Assembly (NCBI RefSeq): GCF_020386615.1
Contig: NZ_CP077769.1
Span: 6,187,501 to 6,251,500 of the forward strand
Direction of reading: 5' to 3'
Length of the DNA stretch: 64,000 bases
Source: Chitinophaga pendula
GTDB taxonomy: Bacteria > Bacteroidota > Bacteroidia > Chitinophagales > Chitinophagaceae
Position numbers and translations under genes: made by a program. Under the pieces are notes generated by a model, which ran no database searches, was not told the origin of the DNA, and worked only from the letters and a program-made list of their open reading frames with translations. The first letter of the stretch is position 1. Each line of letters begins with the position of its first letter. Shown here piece by piece: positions 17,234 to 25,874 of the stretch.

Positions 17234-18607
17234 ATGATGAGTAAAATAAAAACAGCCTTTTTTTGTCAGAATTGTGGCTATGAAGCAGCTAAATGGAACG
17301 GCCGTTGCCCTAGCTGCGGACAATGGAACACCTTCGTAGAAGAAAAGATCCAGAAAGAAATACCACTGCGTCAACAAGAATGGAAAAACGAAACAACTGC
17401 CAAAACAGATAAAACCGTACACCTCTCCGAAGTAAGCGGCGCAGCAGAAGAAAGATGGCAGACTGCCGACGCAGAGCTGAACCGCGTACTGGGTGGTGGC
17501 ATCGTCACCGGCTCCCTCGTTCTCGTAGGCGGAGAACCCGGTATCGGCAAATCCACATTATTCCTGCAAAACGCCTTGCTACTGCAAAATATCACCACCC
17601 TCTACGTCAGCGGAGAAGAAAGCGCACAACAAATAAAGATGCGCGCAGATCGTCTCAAAACCAAAAACGAACGCTTCTACCTGCTCACCGAAACCTCTAC
17701 CCAAACCATCTTCCAAGAAATAAAAAAATTACAGCCACAACTGGTCATCATTGACTCCATACAAACCCTACAGTCCCCCTTTATTGAGTCAGCACCAGGC
17801 AGCGTATCCCAGATAAAGGAATCCGCCGCCGAAATGCAACGTTTCGCCAAAGAAACTAATACCCCCGTATTCCTTATCGGCCACATCACTAAAGATGGCA
17901 CCATTGCTGGTCCTAAAATACTTGAACATATGGTAGACACCGTCCTCCAGTTCGAAGGAGACCAACATTATGCCTATCGCATACTACGTACTATCAAAAA
18001 CCGATTCGGATCCACAGCAGAACTAGGTATATACGAAATGACCGGAGAGGGCCTCAGACAGGTAACCAACCCCTCTGAAATCCTCATCTCCCAAAGAGAA
18101 GATGAACTGAGTGGTGTCGCCATCGCCTCCACCATGGAAGGCATGCGCCCCATGCTGATCGAAGTACAGGCCCTCGTCACACAATCTGTATACGGTACCC
18201 CGCAACGTACCGCTACCGGCTTCGACCTCCGTAGGCTACAACTGCTACTGGCCGTACTCGAAAAAAGAGGTGGATTCCATTTCGGCGTTAAAGATGTATT
18301 CCTCAATATAGCCGGCGGCATCAGAGTAGAAGATCCCTCTATCGATCTAGCTGTCCTCTGCGCGCTCCTCTCCTCTTATGAAGATATCGCCGTCTCCAGC
18401 AAAATATGCTTTGCGGGAGAAGTAGGACTTAGCGGAGAAATCCGAGCTGTCAACCGGATCGAACAACGGATCGCAGAAGCAGAAAAACTAGGCTTCGAAA
18501 GGATCTTCATCTCCCGGTATAATAAGAAAGGGGTAGACTTCAGCCGTTTCAATATAGACGTGATCTCCGTAGGCCGGGTAGAAGAAGTATACCAAAAACT
18601 GTTCTAA
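17234..18607 (+). CDS. radA: DNA repair protein RadA
   Basis: A RecA-like branch-migration ATPase with a Lon-type C-terminal domain that promotes homologous recombination. At 457 residues it has normal length. The N-terminal zinc finger is CQNC (11-14) with CPSC (26-29). Walker A is GEPGIGKSTL, Walker B is LVIIDSIQTL, and the RadA-specific KNRFG motif is present (KNRFGSTAELGIYEM). The C-terminal domain (IRVEDPSIDLAVLCALLSSYEDI, FAGEVGLSGEIRAV) lacks protease activity in this family. It starts with two adjacent Met codons; either could be used. Confidence 0.97.
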   Translation: MMSKIKTAFFCQNCGYEAAKWNGRCPSCGQWNTFVEEKIQKEIPLRQQEWKNETTAKTDKTVHLSEVSGAAEERWQTADAELNRVLGGGIVTGSLVLVGGEPGIGKSTLFLQNALLLQNITTLYVSGEESAQQIKMRADRLKTKNERFYLLTETSTQTIFQEIKKLQPQLVIIDSIQTLQSPFIESAPGSVSQIKESAAEMQRFAKETNTPVFLIGHITKDGTIAGPKILEHMVDTVLQFEGDQHYAYRILRTIKNRFGSTAELGIYEMTGEGLRQVTNPSEILISQREDELSGVAIASTMEGMRPMLIEVQALVTQSVYGTPQRTATGFDLRRLQLLLAVLEKRGGFHFGVKDVFLNIAGGIRVEDPSIDLAVLCALLSSYEDIAVSSKICFAGEVGLSGEIRAVNRIEQRIAEAEKLGFERIFISRYNKKGVDFSRFNIDVISVGRVEEVYQKLF

Positions 18608-18647
18608 CCCGGAATCATCAAATTTTCATATTCGTTATCTAGTTCCC

Positions 18648-18733
18648 CAGTGATAGATACCAACCTATCACTGAATTCATTATTATTGTCCCACTATTTT
18701 AGTATAATAAATAGTGGTCAGCGTTTTTTTTTC
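18648..18733 (+). terminator. Double hairpin terminator after radA
   Basis: First hairpin CAGTGATAG / CTATCACTG (18648-18656, 18665-18673). Second hairpin CCACTATTT / AAATAGTGG (18691-18699, 18709-18717), followed closely by a run of eight or more T. Only the second has the T tract of an intrinsic terminator. Confidence 0.75.
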
Positions 18734-18840
18734 GTTATCCCGGATTTGTTCACCCGCACCCTACCATATTATATATACCGAAATAGCACTTGTTAGTACC
18801 CGTTTCTTTTAATCATCTTAATAATTTCAATCTGTTTTGT

Positions 18841-20454
18841 ATGTCACGAATCCCCTTCCTATGGCTTCTGTTGAGCACAGCCATACTCTATTCCTGTAAA
18901 AAAGAAGCCGAACCTATGTCGGCCGCAAAGGAATCTGCCGGTTTCAGCCACCTGAAAAAATACCCCGAGCAATTAATACAAATCGATCTTCGGGATCAAC
19001 AGCCAAGGTCACCTTACACCGACAGCTCCCTCCATATCCAGGCCTCACTAGACGAACAAAAGCGGGCAGAGGATCCCGCACAATTCCCAGGTACTGTCAT
19101 CTCAGGTATCAATCCGATACGCGAAGTAATTAACTGGAATACCGGCGCCTACTCCTGGCTCGTTGAAGCAAACGAACATGTCGTATATACTGATTATGAA
19201 GATCAGATCTTTCCTGGCGCATTGATAAAAGGTAACTCTGTAGAAAACTTCGATTTCAATCCTGTCATCGGCTACACCCCTAAACCCATCAGTGTTTCTG
19301 TGTCATTACCCGCGCCGGCAGGCAAAGTAGCCGCCACCATAGACATACCATCCCTCTCCGCTACCACCAGGCAGGTAAATAACGTACTGCTCAATAGCCA
19401 GTTCGCACAGTTAGGGTTTGCTAAGTATAACCTGAACATCAAAGAATTCACCTACTACGACGAACTGAAAGAACTTTTTGCAACCGGGAAAAATACCAAT
19501 CTGATATTTTTCAACTCCTCCAGCGGCACCACTACCAATATTAAAAAGATATCCAGATCAACAGGCCTCATGGCTAAATTCATTCAAAAGAATTTCACCA
19601 TCGATATGGACATCCCAAAAGCAGGCCAGCTGATCGACCTGAATGTTGACCCCAATATAATAGGCGCTTACTCTCCGTTGTATGTAAGCTCCGTTACCTA
19701 TGGAAGACTGGGAATCATCACCGTGGAATCTGATGCTGGCTTTGATGAGTTGAAAAAAGCTTTCGAAAAAGCATTCGGCATATTAGGCATCGTTAATGGC
19801 TCCAATACACTCACGCAGGAGGAAATCAATACGATTAATAGCGCCGATATAAAAATCTACCTCGTAGGTGGCCTGGGGGCACAAGCCGTGCAGACAATAA
19901 ATGGCTACCAAAACTTCCTGCAGTATCTGGGAGGTGGCCAAACCTTTTCTGCGCAAGCTCCCGGAGTACCCATCACGTTCAACATGCGTTATCTGAGCGA
20001 CCATTCTGCTTACAAAGCACAATTCCAGATTAATTACGGCAATATCGAAAAAGTATATGCACGAATAGAATTCAGCAATCAACGAAATGAACTTAGTTTT
20101 CCATCTGCAGGATCTACCCGCGAGACAACCATCGAAGATATATACCTCGCCTTCTATCAGGACGTTAATTGTACAAAATCGGTCAAAGCATCTAATGTCA
20201 TTCAATTCGACTACAGCGTTACCTTATCAAAAAATAGCAGAGAACCTGGGGTCACAACAACTCCCGTGACCACCACCACAGAGAAAAAAGTTAAAAACAC
20301 CGCCAAAGGAACACGCATCTTACTGGAAAAAGATAAAATAACGTATTCAAAAACGTCTAAGGGCGGCAGAGGGGGTTCCTTTTACTCTTCCTCTTATCAC
20401 TACGTACTCAGATCAGGGAATGGATATACCACCAGTGCTCCGGTCTGGAATTAA
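18841..20454 (+). CDS. Cholesterol-dependent-cytolysin-like (CDCL) lipoprotein
   Basis: The ATG at 18841 gives a lipoprotein signal peptide MSRIPFLWLLLSTAILYSC with Cys19; the frame is open 17 codons upstream but that would bury the signal. Of 537 residues, about 85-410 can be aligned by eye with domains 1-3 of thiol-activated cytolysins such as pneumolysin: FPGAL (124-128) against YPGAL, SPLYVSSVTYGR (278-289) against PLVYISSVAYGR, and a region ending in FSAQAPGVPI against FTADHPGLPI. The two segments that become transmembrane hairpins in cytolysins have counterparts (about 205-255 and 335-365). The Trp-rich undecapeptide ECTGLAWEWWR is absent and the last 120 residues are divergent. CDC-like proteins are known in Bacteroidota (for example Elizabethkingia). 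A pore-forming role against other cells is inference; being lipidated is unusual for a classical cytolysin. Confidence 0.8.
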   Translation: MSRIPFLWLLLSTAILYSCKKEAEPMSAAKESAGFSHLKKYPEQLIQIDLRDQQPRSPYTDSSLHIQASLDEQKRAEDPAQFPGTVISGINPIREVINWNTGAYSWLVEANEHVVYTDYEDQIFPGALIKGNSVENFDFNPVIGYTPKPISVSVSLPAPAGKVAATIDIPSLSATTRQVNNVLLNSQFAQLGFAKYNLNIKEFTYYDELKELFATGKNTNLIFFNSSSGTTTNIKKISRSTGLMAKFIQKNFTIDMDIPKAGQLIDLNVDPNIIGAYSPLYVSSVTYGRLGIITVESDAGFDELKKAFEKAFGILGIVNGSNTLTQEEINTINSADIKIYLVGGLGAQAVQTINGYQNFLQYLGGGQTFSAQAPGVPITFNMRYLSDHSAYKAQFQINYGNIEKVYARIEFSNQRNELSFPSAGSTRETTIEDIYLAFYQDVNCTKSVKASNVIQFDYSVTLSKNSREPGVTTTPVTTTTEKKVKNTAKGTRILLEKDKITYSKTSKGGRGGSFYSSSYHYVLRSGNGYTTSAPVWN

Positions 20455-20541
20455 TTAAAAAACTACACCCGGCATTAACAGGTGGGTGTGGGCGAACCCA
20501 CCTGTTAATATCACGCTATACATTTTATACTTATTTTAGTA

Positions 20542-21258
20542 ATGAATCCATCCCCCAACCCCATGCAGCCGCTCGTTTCTTTCTACCGCTCCCTGGTACA
20601 CCTGTTTTACCCGCATTGTTGCGAGATCTGTGGACAAGATCTGACAGATGCAGAAGAAGTATTATGCCTGACCTGCCTGCACCAGTTACCCGCTACACAA
20701 TGCCTGTCACACAACGACCACCCGGCAGCACGTATCTTTCAGGGACGGATAAATGTGCAGCATGCCGCAGCTATATATTATTATATACAACCTTCCCCAC
20801 TTCAACAGCTCGTCTACCAATTTAAATACCACCAACGACAGGATATAGCCCGCTACATGGGCCGCCAGATGGGACTGCAGCTCCTCCAATTCCCGTGGAT
20901 ACAAGAGATCACCGCCATTGTACCTGTCCCCCTGCATCGACAACGACAACGGCAACGCGGCTATAATCAGTCTGCTTTACTGGCAAATGGCATCGCTGCC
21001 ATTATACAGCAACCAGTTAAAGAACTACTCTACCGTTCCCATTTCAAACACTCCCAAACAAAACACAATCGCGAAACCCGCTGGCAAAACGTAACACAAG
21101 CCTTCCATATCAAGCATCCCGCAACATACGCCCGGGATCATTTCCTGCTTGTTGATGACATCATTACCACCGGTGCCACAACAGAAGCCTGCTGCCTCCA
21201 GCTATTAAAAACCGGGGCCAATGTAAGCATCTGCAGCCTGGCCATGGCTGTACGTTAG
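20542..21258 (+). CDS. ComF-family phosphoribosyltransferase-like protein
   Basis: A 238-residue protein of the ComF/GntX type, associated with DNA uptake or use of extracellular DNA in other bacteria. The N-terminal zinc-finger-like cysteines are HCCEICGQDL and CLTCLHQLP. The C-terminal phosphoribosyltransferase fold carries the PRPP loop FLLVDDIITTGATTEAC. VPVPLHRQRQRQRGYNQSALLA is the other strongly conserved stretch of the family. A TTATTTTAGTAA promoter-like element lies immediately upstream. Confidence 0.93.
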   Translation: MNPSPNPMQPLVSFYRSLVHLFYPHCCEICGQDLTDAEEVLCLTCLHQLPATQCLSHNDHPAARIFQGRINVQHAAAIYYYIQPSPLQQLVYQFKYHQRQDIARYMGRQMGLQLLQFPWIQEITAIVPVPLHRQRQRQRGYNQSALLANGIAAIIQQPVKELLYRSHFKHSQTKHNRETRWQNVTQAFHIKHPATYARDHFLLVDDIITTGATTEACCLQLLKTGANVSICSLAMAVR

Positions 21259-21410
21259 TAATCCCCCCTCAACTCCTGTAATACTGATTACCAATAGCTT
21301 AACCTAAGCTTCACACACCATTGCTCATATTTTTATATTATTTTAGTAGCGGATAATTACCTTTATACTCACTACTGAATAGATGTTTTTAATCCGTAAA
21401 TCTGCATTTT

Positions 21411-21935
21411 ATGCTTAAAATGGCATTACTCTCCTTATTGTTATTTCTTAAATCAGGCAACATATACGATTTTAAAGTAGCATCTATCGATGGCGGAAAG
21501 ATCAATTTTGCCGATTACAAAGGCAAAAAGATACTGGTTGTAAATACCGCCTCCATGTGCGGCAACACACCGCAATATGCCGAACTGGAAAAACTGTATA
21601 CCAAGTACAAAGACAAACTCGTGATCGTAGGATTCCCTGCCAACAACTTCGGGCAGCAGGAACCAGGATCCAACGCCGAGATCCAGGCTTTCTGTTCAAA
21701 AAAATATGCAGTTACCTTCCCCATGGCAGCTAAAATATCTGTTAAAGGGGATGACATCCATCCGTTGTACAAATGGCTGCTGACTGAAAGTAAAGCCAAA
21801 CACATGGAACCAGCCGAAGTAACCTGGAACTTCCAGAAATACCTCCTGGACGAAAAAGGTAACCTGGTCGCTGTATTTTCTCCCAAGACCCAACCAACGG
21901 ATCCTGCTGTCATAGCAGCGATAGAGAAAAAGTAA
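21411..21935 (+). CDS. Glutathione peroxidase family protein (Cys type)
   Basis: A thiol peroxidase that reduces hydroperoxides, with Cys in place of selenocysteine. The 174 residues include the catalytic Cys50 in NTASMCG, the Gln82 of FPANNFGQQEPG and the Trp139-Asn140 of VTWNF, completing the catalytic tetrad. A second Cys (Cys95 in QAFCSKKY) sits where thioredoxin-dependent family members have a resolving Cys. The first 14 residues are hydrophobic and could act as an export signal, so a periplasmic location is possible but not certain. Confidence 0.92.
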   Translation: MLKMALLSLLLFLKSGNIYDFKVASIDGGKINFADYKGKKILVVNTASMCGNTPQYAELEKLYTKYKDKLVIVGFPANNFGQQEPGSNAEIQAFCSKKYAVTFPMAAKISVKGDDIHPLYKWLLTESKAKHMEPAEVTWNFQKYLLDEKGNLVAVFSPKTQPTDPAVIAAIEKK

Positions 21936-22093
21936 ACGCACGGCCTGCACAATAATATTTACACCTGACCTTCCTTACATAGTTGATATGTACAGGATAT
22001 GATATGCTATATACCAGATAGTCCGCATTGAAAGAAATTATAGTGCTGTCCGCTCACATAGGCATGTTAATGCCACCGTTATACACTTTGTTT

Positions 22094-22630
22094 ATGAATA
22101 GATGTCTTCCTTCTTTACTGGTCACGGCTTCCTGCATATGTATGCTGGCAGTAACTTCCTGCAAACGCTCCGGTGATAGTGCTCCCTATAACTGCACCTC
22201 TGCAGCCATGCAATTGCAGATCGCAGGGAAAACTGTCACCATGCGCGTAGTAAACAATACCCTGTTTCGCTCCCGCACCGACACCGGCAAGTTTAAGCTC
22301 ATGAGCCTGGAAGCCCTTTCAGACTCCGTAAGACTCGTGCTGAACATCAAAGATGGCCCATACGAAGAAAGTTCGCTCGGCTCCGATGCCATGCAGCTTA
22401 AAACATACTCCTTCGCAAAAGGTACGTCTAACACCGGCGGCTTCATGGTATTAGGCGTTAAAAGCGGCAGCGGGTACCGCTTCGCAGATACTGACACCTC
22501 TGCCATTACCATTACTAAGATCAGTCCTGAAGACCATATCATTTCAGGCACCTATTATTTCGAAGCGGACAATCGCACCACTATAGGAAAAGGAACTTTC
22601 ACTAACGTATGCTTCAGCTCCCTGAAGTAA
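22094..22630 (+). CDS. Small lipoprotein, DUF6252-like
   Basis: Started at the ATG at 22094, the 178-residue product begins MNRCLPSLLVTASCICML and has the lipobox VTSC. The mature part is beta-rich (KTVTMRVVNNTLFRS, YSFAKGTSNTGGFMVLGVKSG) and ends ISGTYYFEADN...GKGTFTNV, a pattern common in small Bacteroidota lipoproteins grouped as DUF6252. Function unknown. An upstream in-frame Met 22 codons earlier would mask the signal peptide. Confidence 0.75.
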   Translation: MNRCLPSLLVTASCICMLAVTSCKRSGDSAPYNCTSAAMQLQIAGKTVTMRVVNNTLFRSRTDTGKFKLMSLEALSDSVRLVLNIKDGPYEESSLGSDAMQLKTYSFAKGTSNTGGFMVLGVKSGSGYRFADTDTSAITITKISPEDHIISGTYYFEADNRTTIGKGTFTNVCFSSLK

Positions 22631-22685
22631 TCATCTCCTTTTATACAGGTTTGCTGCATTCTGCCTTTTCATTTAATTTGCACGG

Positions 22686-23822
22686 ATGCTTTTCTCAGAC
22701 ATTATCGGACAGGAAAATATCAGCCAACACCTGATACAATCCATACAACAGAATCGGCTCGGCCATGCCCTGCTGCTGCTGGCACCCGAAGGAGCCGGCG
22801 GCCTCCCCCTTGGTCTCGCCCTTACCCAATACCTGGTTTGTGAAGACAAACAGGAAAATGGCGCCTGTGGCCGTTGCTCCGCCTGCATAAAAGCATCCCA
22901 ATATATCCACCCGGATATCCACTTCTCCTACCCCGTTATCCCACGGAAACCAGGCGATAAACCCGTCAGCACCGACTACGTCGCAGAATGGCGAGAGTTC
23001 ATCAACTCATTTCCCTACGGAAACGCATACGACTGGCTCCAATTTATCGGCGCCGAAAACAAACAGGGCAATATCACCGCCCTCGAATGCCAGGACATCA
23101 TCCGCAAACTAAGCCTCAAAAGCTTCGAAAGCGGCTATAAAATATTATTGATGTGGATGCCTGAATACTTGGGCAACGAGGGTAACCGACTCCTTAAACT
23201 GATCGAAGAACCCCCACCAGATACCTTATTCATCCTCGTCGCAGAAAATCAGGAACAAATACTGGCTACCATTCTGTCCCGTACACACCTGATCAAGATC
23301 AACCCGCTACCCAAACCCATCCTCGTCGATGCACTCGTACACCGCAGTAATGCAACCCCCGCCAGGGCACAACAGGTGGCCACCATCGCCATGGGTAACT
23401 ACCGGGAAGCACTCTCCCTCCTTCAACATGCCGAAGATGACTACCACGAACTGCTCAGAACCTGGCTCAATTTTATCTTTACCGGTAATAAACCCAGCCT
23501 GCAACAATGGATAGAAAATATCTCCAGCGCTAAAATGGGCCGGGAAAAACAAAAACAGTTCCTCCGGTACTTCATCAACCTCCTGGAACATACCGTAAGA
23601 CTACAATACCTGGATAAAGCACAACTGGCATTCTCAGACGATGAAGTCGACTTCGCCGCCAAATTGCAAAAACTGGCCAACCTGCAACAAATCGAACAGA
23701 TCTGCACCGCACTCGATAATGCTTGCTATTATATAGAAAGGAATGCCAATGGCAAGATCCTCTTCCACGCCCTTTCTATACAATTACAGTATATATTCAG
23801 GAAAAAAGAACTGCCGGTATAA
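22686..23822 (+). CDS. holB: DNA polymerase III delta' subunit
   Basis: Clamp-loader subunit of the replicative polymerase, 378 residues. The N-terminal AAA+ domain starts MLFSDIIGQENISQHL. The P-loop position reads PEGAGGLPLG, lacking GKT, as expected for delta', which does not bind ATP. The zinc module is present (CEDKQENGACGRCSACIKA). LLKLIEEPPPDTLFILVAENQEQILATILSRTHLIKI contains the SRC-like motif region, here SRT. It is followed by the ricT gene, the same neighbour order as holB-yaaT in Bacillus. Confidence 0.93.
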   Translation: MLFSDIIGQENISQHLIQSIQQNRLGHALLLLAPEGAGGLPLGLALTQYLVCEDKQENGACGRCSACIKASQYIHPDIHFSYPVIPRKPGDKPVSTDYVAEWREFINSFPYGNAYDWLQFIGAENKQGNITALECQDIIRKLSLKSFESGYKILLMWMPEYLGNEGNRLLKLIEEPPPDTLFILVAENQEQILATILSRTHLIKINPLPKPILVDALVHRSNATPARAQQVATIAMGNYREALSLLQHAEDDYHELLRTWLNFIFTGNKPSLQQWIENISSAKMGREKQKQFLRYFINLLEHTVRLQYLDKAQLAFSDDEVDFAAKLQKLANLQQIEQICTALDNACYYIERNANGKILFHALSIQLQYIFRKKELPV

Positions 23823-24106
23823 TAATATAACCCCAGGCACGCTATGCTCCCCGTCCAGCAAGATCATGGACAGTCGCATCATTTCCATCCCTATGCGGAT
23901 GCAACGCCTTCGTATAGCCAATACAGACACTCCCACCTCCTCCGCACCCGCTACCAAACTTCATCTTACCGGGATGAAAAACGCAAGTTCTGATTTGAAA
24001 ACGTACCTTTGTAACTTCACCCTTTTTGTGTTTTCGTGAGAAAACTGTACCTTAAGGGATTAGGAATGCAAGGAAATTGTTATTTGTTTAATTTAAACTA
24101 AATTAT

Positions 24107-25618
24107 ATGGCTTGTGCCGGATGTGGTACGGGTGCGGAAGGGAAGCCGGCAGGATGCAAAAGTAACGGAGGTTGTAGTAGCGGAGGTTGTAATAGACTGA
24201 ATGTATTCGACTGGCTGGCCAATATTCCCACAGGTGATAGCTTAGCACCATTTGACATTATAGAAGTAAGCTTTAATAACGGTAGTCGCAAGGATTTCTT
24301 TCGTAACGTCACCAAACAGATCTTTGAAAAAGGAGAAATGGTAACGGTAGAAGGCATCAGTGGTTTCGATGTAGGTACCGTCAGCCTCACTGGCGAACTG
24401 GTAAAACTACAGATGAAAAAACGTCGCGCAGAAGATACCCCGGAAGTCAAAAAAATACTCCGCAGGTCCTCTGTAGACGACCTCAACCGCATGAAAGAAA
24501 ACAAGGCCCGCGAAAGAGATGCCATGATCAAAGCCAGAGCACTGGCCAGAAATCTGGGCCTCGAAATGAAACTGGCCGAAGTAGAAATCCAGGCAGATGG
24601 CCGTAAAGCAACATTCTTCTACACCGCGGACGATCGCGTCGACTTCCGCGAACTGATTAAAATATATGCTTCCGAATTCCGCGTAAAAGTGGAAATGCGC
24701 CAGATAGGCGCCCGGCAGGAAGCAGGAAAAGTAGGTGGCATCGGCAGCTGCGGACGCGAATTGTGCTGCTCCACCTGGCTCTCAGACTTCAAAAGCGTCA
24801 ATACCACCGCCGCCAGATACCAAAACCTGTCTATCAACCAGGCCAAACTATCCGGTCAATGCGGACGCCTCAAATGCTGCCTTAACTACGAACTCGATAC
24901 CTACCTGGATGCCCTCAAAGACTTCCCGGAAGATGCCGACTCCATTCAGACAGCTAACGGAACTGCCAACCTGCAGAAGAAAGATATCTTCAAAAATCTC
25001 ATGTGGTATTCTTACGAAAACAGTAATAAGCAATACCCCCTCACCATCACCCGCGTGAAAGAGATCCGGCAGCTCAACAAACAAGGTATACGCCCCGACG
25101 ACCTTAAAGCAGTAGAAGTAGTCGCGTCAAAACCTAAAGAAACAGATCTCGGCTTCGCCGACGTAGTTGGCCAGATCAGTCTGAAATCCCTGGAAAAAAC
25201 GTCCCATAAACGTAAACAGAAGGATAAAGACAAAAAACAAAAGCAAAAACTGGAAACTGCTGCCCCCGCCAATAAACCCAACACACCGGCCAAAGGCGGT
25301 AACCAACCAGAGGGTAAACCAGAACCTAACCGCAGCGGCAATCCCAAACAGGAACACCGCGAACGGGGCGAACATCGCGAACGCGGTAATCAACGTCCCG
25401 ACAATAAACAACAAGCGCCGAAACAGGAAGGCCGCGAAAACCGCCCTCCACGTCCTGAAAACAGAGGCGGACAACCGCCCAAACCAAAAGCAGAAGGCGG
25501 ACAACCACAGGGCCAACCACAACGCCCCGACCAAAAACCAAAGGAAAGAGATCCAAAACGGGAACACCGTAGACCTCCAAAACCTAAACAAAGTCCAAAT
25601 AATAAACCGCAGCAATAG
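24107..25618 (+). CDS. PSP1-domain RicT-like iron-sulfur regulator with long basic tail
   Basis: RicT (YaaT) with RicA and RicF carries Fe-S clusters and steers RNase Y mRNA processing in Bacillus. Here the 503-residue protein starts with a Cys-rich head (Cys3, 6, 17, 23, 28) and has the PSP1 core with CGRELCCSTWL and the second motif CGRLKCCLNYE. From about residue 362 to the end it is a low-complexity tail made of Lys, Arg, Pro, Gln, Asn, Glu and Gly, far longer than in Bacillus. It adjoins holB, a conserved order. An RNA-binding role for the tail is inference. Confidence 0.9.
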   Translation: MACAGCGTGAEGKPAGCKSNGGCSSGGCNRLNVFDWLANIPTGDSLAPFDIIEVSFNNGSRKDFFRNVTKQIFEKGEMVTVEGISGFDVGTVSLTGELVKLQMKKRRAEDTPEVKKILRRSSVDDLNRMKENKARERDAMIKARALARNLGLEMKLAEVEIQADGRKATFFYTADDRVDFRELIKIYASEFRVKVEMRQIGARQEAGKVGGIGSCGRELCCSTWLSDFKSVNTTAARYQNLSINQAKLSGQCGRLKCCLNYELDTYLDALKDFPEDADSIQTANGTANLQKKDIFKNLMWYSYENSNKQYPLTITRVKEIRQLNKQGIRPDDLKAVEVVASKPKETDLGFADVVGQISLKSLEKTSHKRKQKDKDKKQKQKLETAAPANKPNTPAKGGNQPEGKPEPNRSGNPKQEHRERGEHRERGNQRPDNKQQAPKQEGRENRPPRPENRGGQPPKPKAEGGQPQGQPQRPDQKPKERDPKREHRRPPKPKQSPNNKPQQ

Positions 25619-25633
25619 CTGCCAAAAATAACC

Positions 25634-25680
25634 GGGCCGGCCAATAATGTCATGCAGACTATATGGCCGGCCCTTTTTTT
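25634..25680 (+). terminator. Terminator of ricT
   Basis: GGGCCGGCCA (25634-25643) and TGGCCGGCCC (25664-25673) form a 10-bp perfect GC-rich stem followed by seven T. Confidence 0.9.
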
Positions 25681-25753
25681 ATTTACTATATAAATGATTA
25701 ATAATCACCTCCTGACTTTTGCCCACCACTGCCATTCCTTATCTCACGTCCAC

Positions 25754-25820
25754 CTTTCCCATAACTCTCCTGTATCATTCGTATACCTATCCTCTATCCA
25801 ACACCTAACCTGACCATACA
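25754..25820. repeat. Decayed copy of the 11-bp TATAC-type repeat
   Basis: Bases 25754-25785 match 49570-49601 in 29 of 32 positions, including the identical 17-mer CCTGTATCATTCGTATA. After this the sequence continues with degenerate 11-base steps (CTATCCTCTAT, CCAACACCTAA). It lies between convergent genes. See the array at 49576. Confidence 0.75.
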
Positions 25821-25822
25821 AC

Positions 25823-25851
25823 AAAAAGCCGCCCCTTCCGGAACGGCCCCT
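25823..25851 (-). terminator. Terminator of the nucleoid-associated protein gene
   Basis: GCCG/CGGC stem with an inner TTCCGGAA palindrome. On the minus strand it is followed by a U-rich tract. Confidence 0.6.
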
Positions 25852-25874
25852 CCATATTCTCATGTTGTCTTTAA

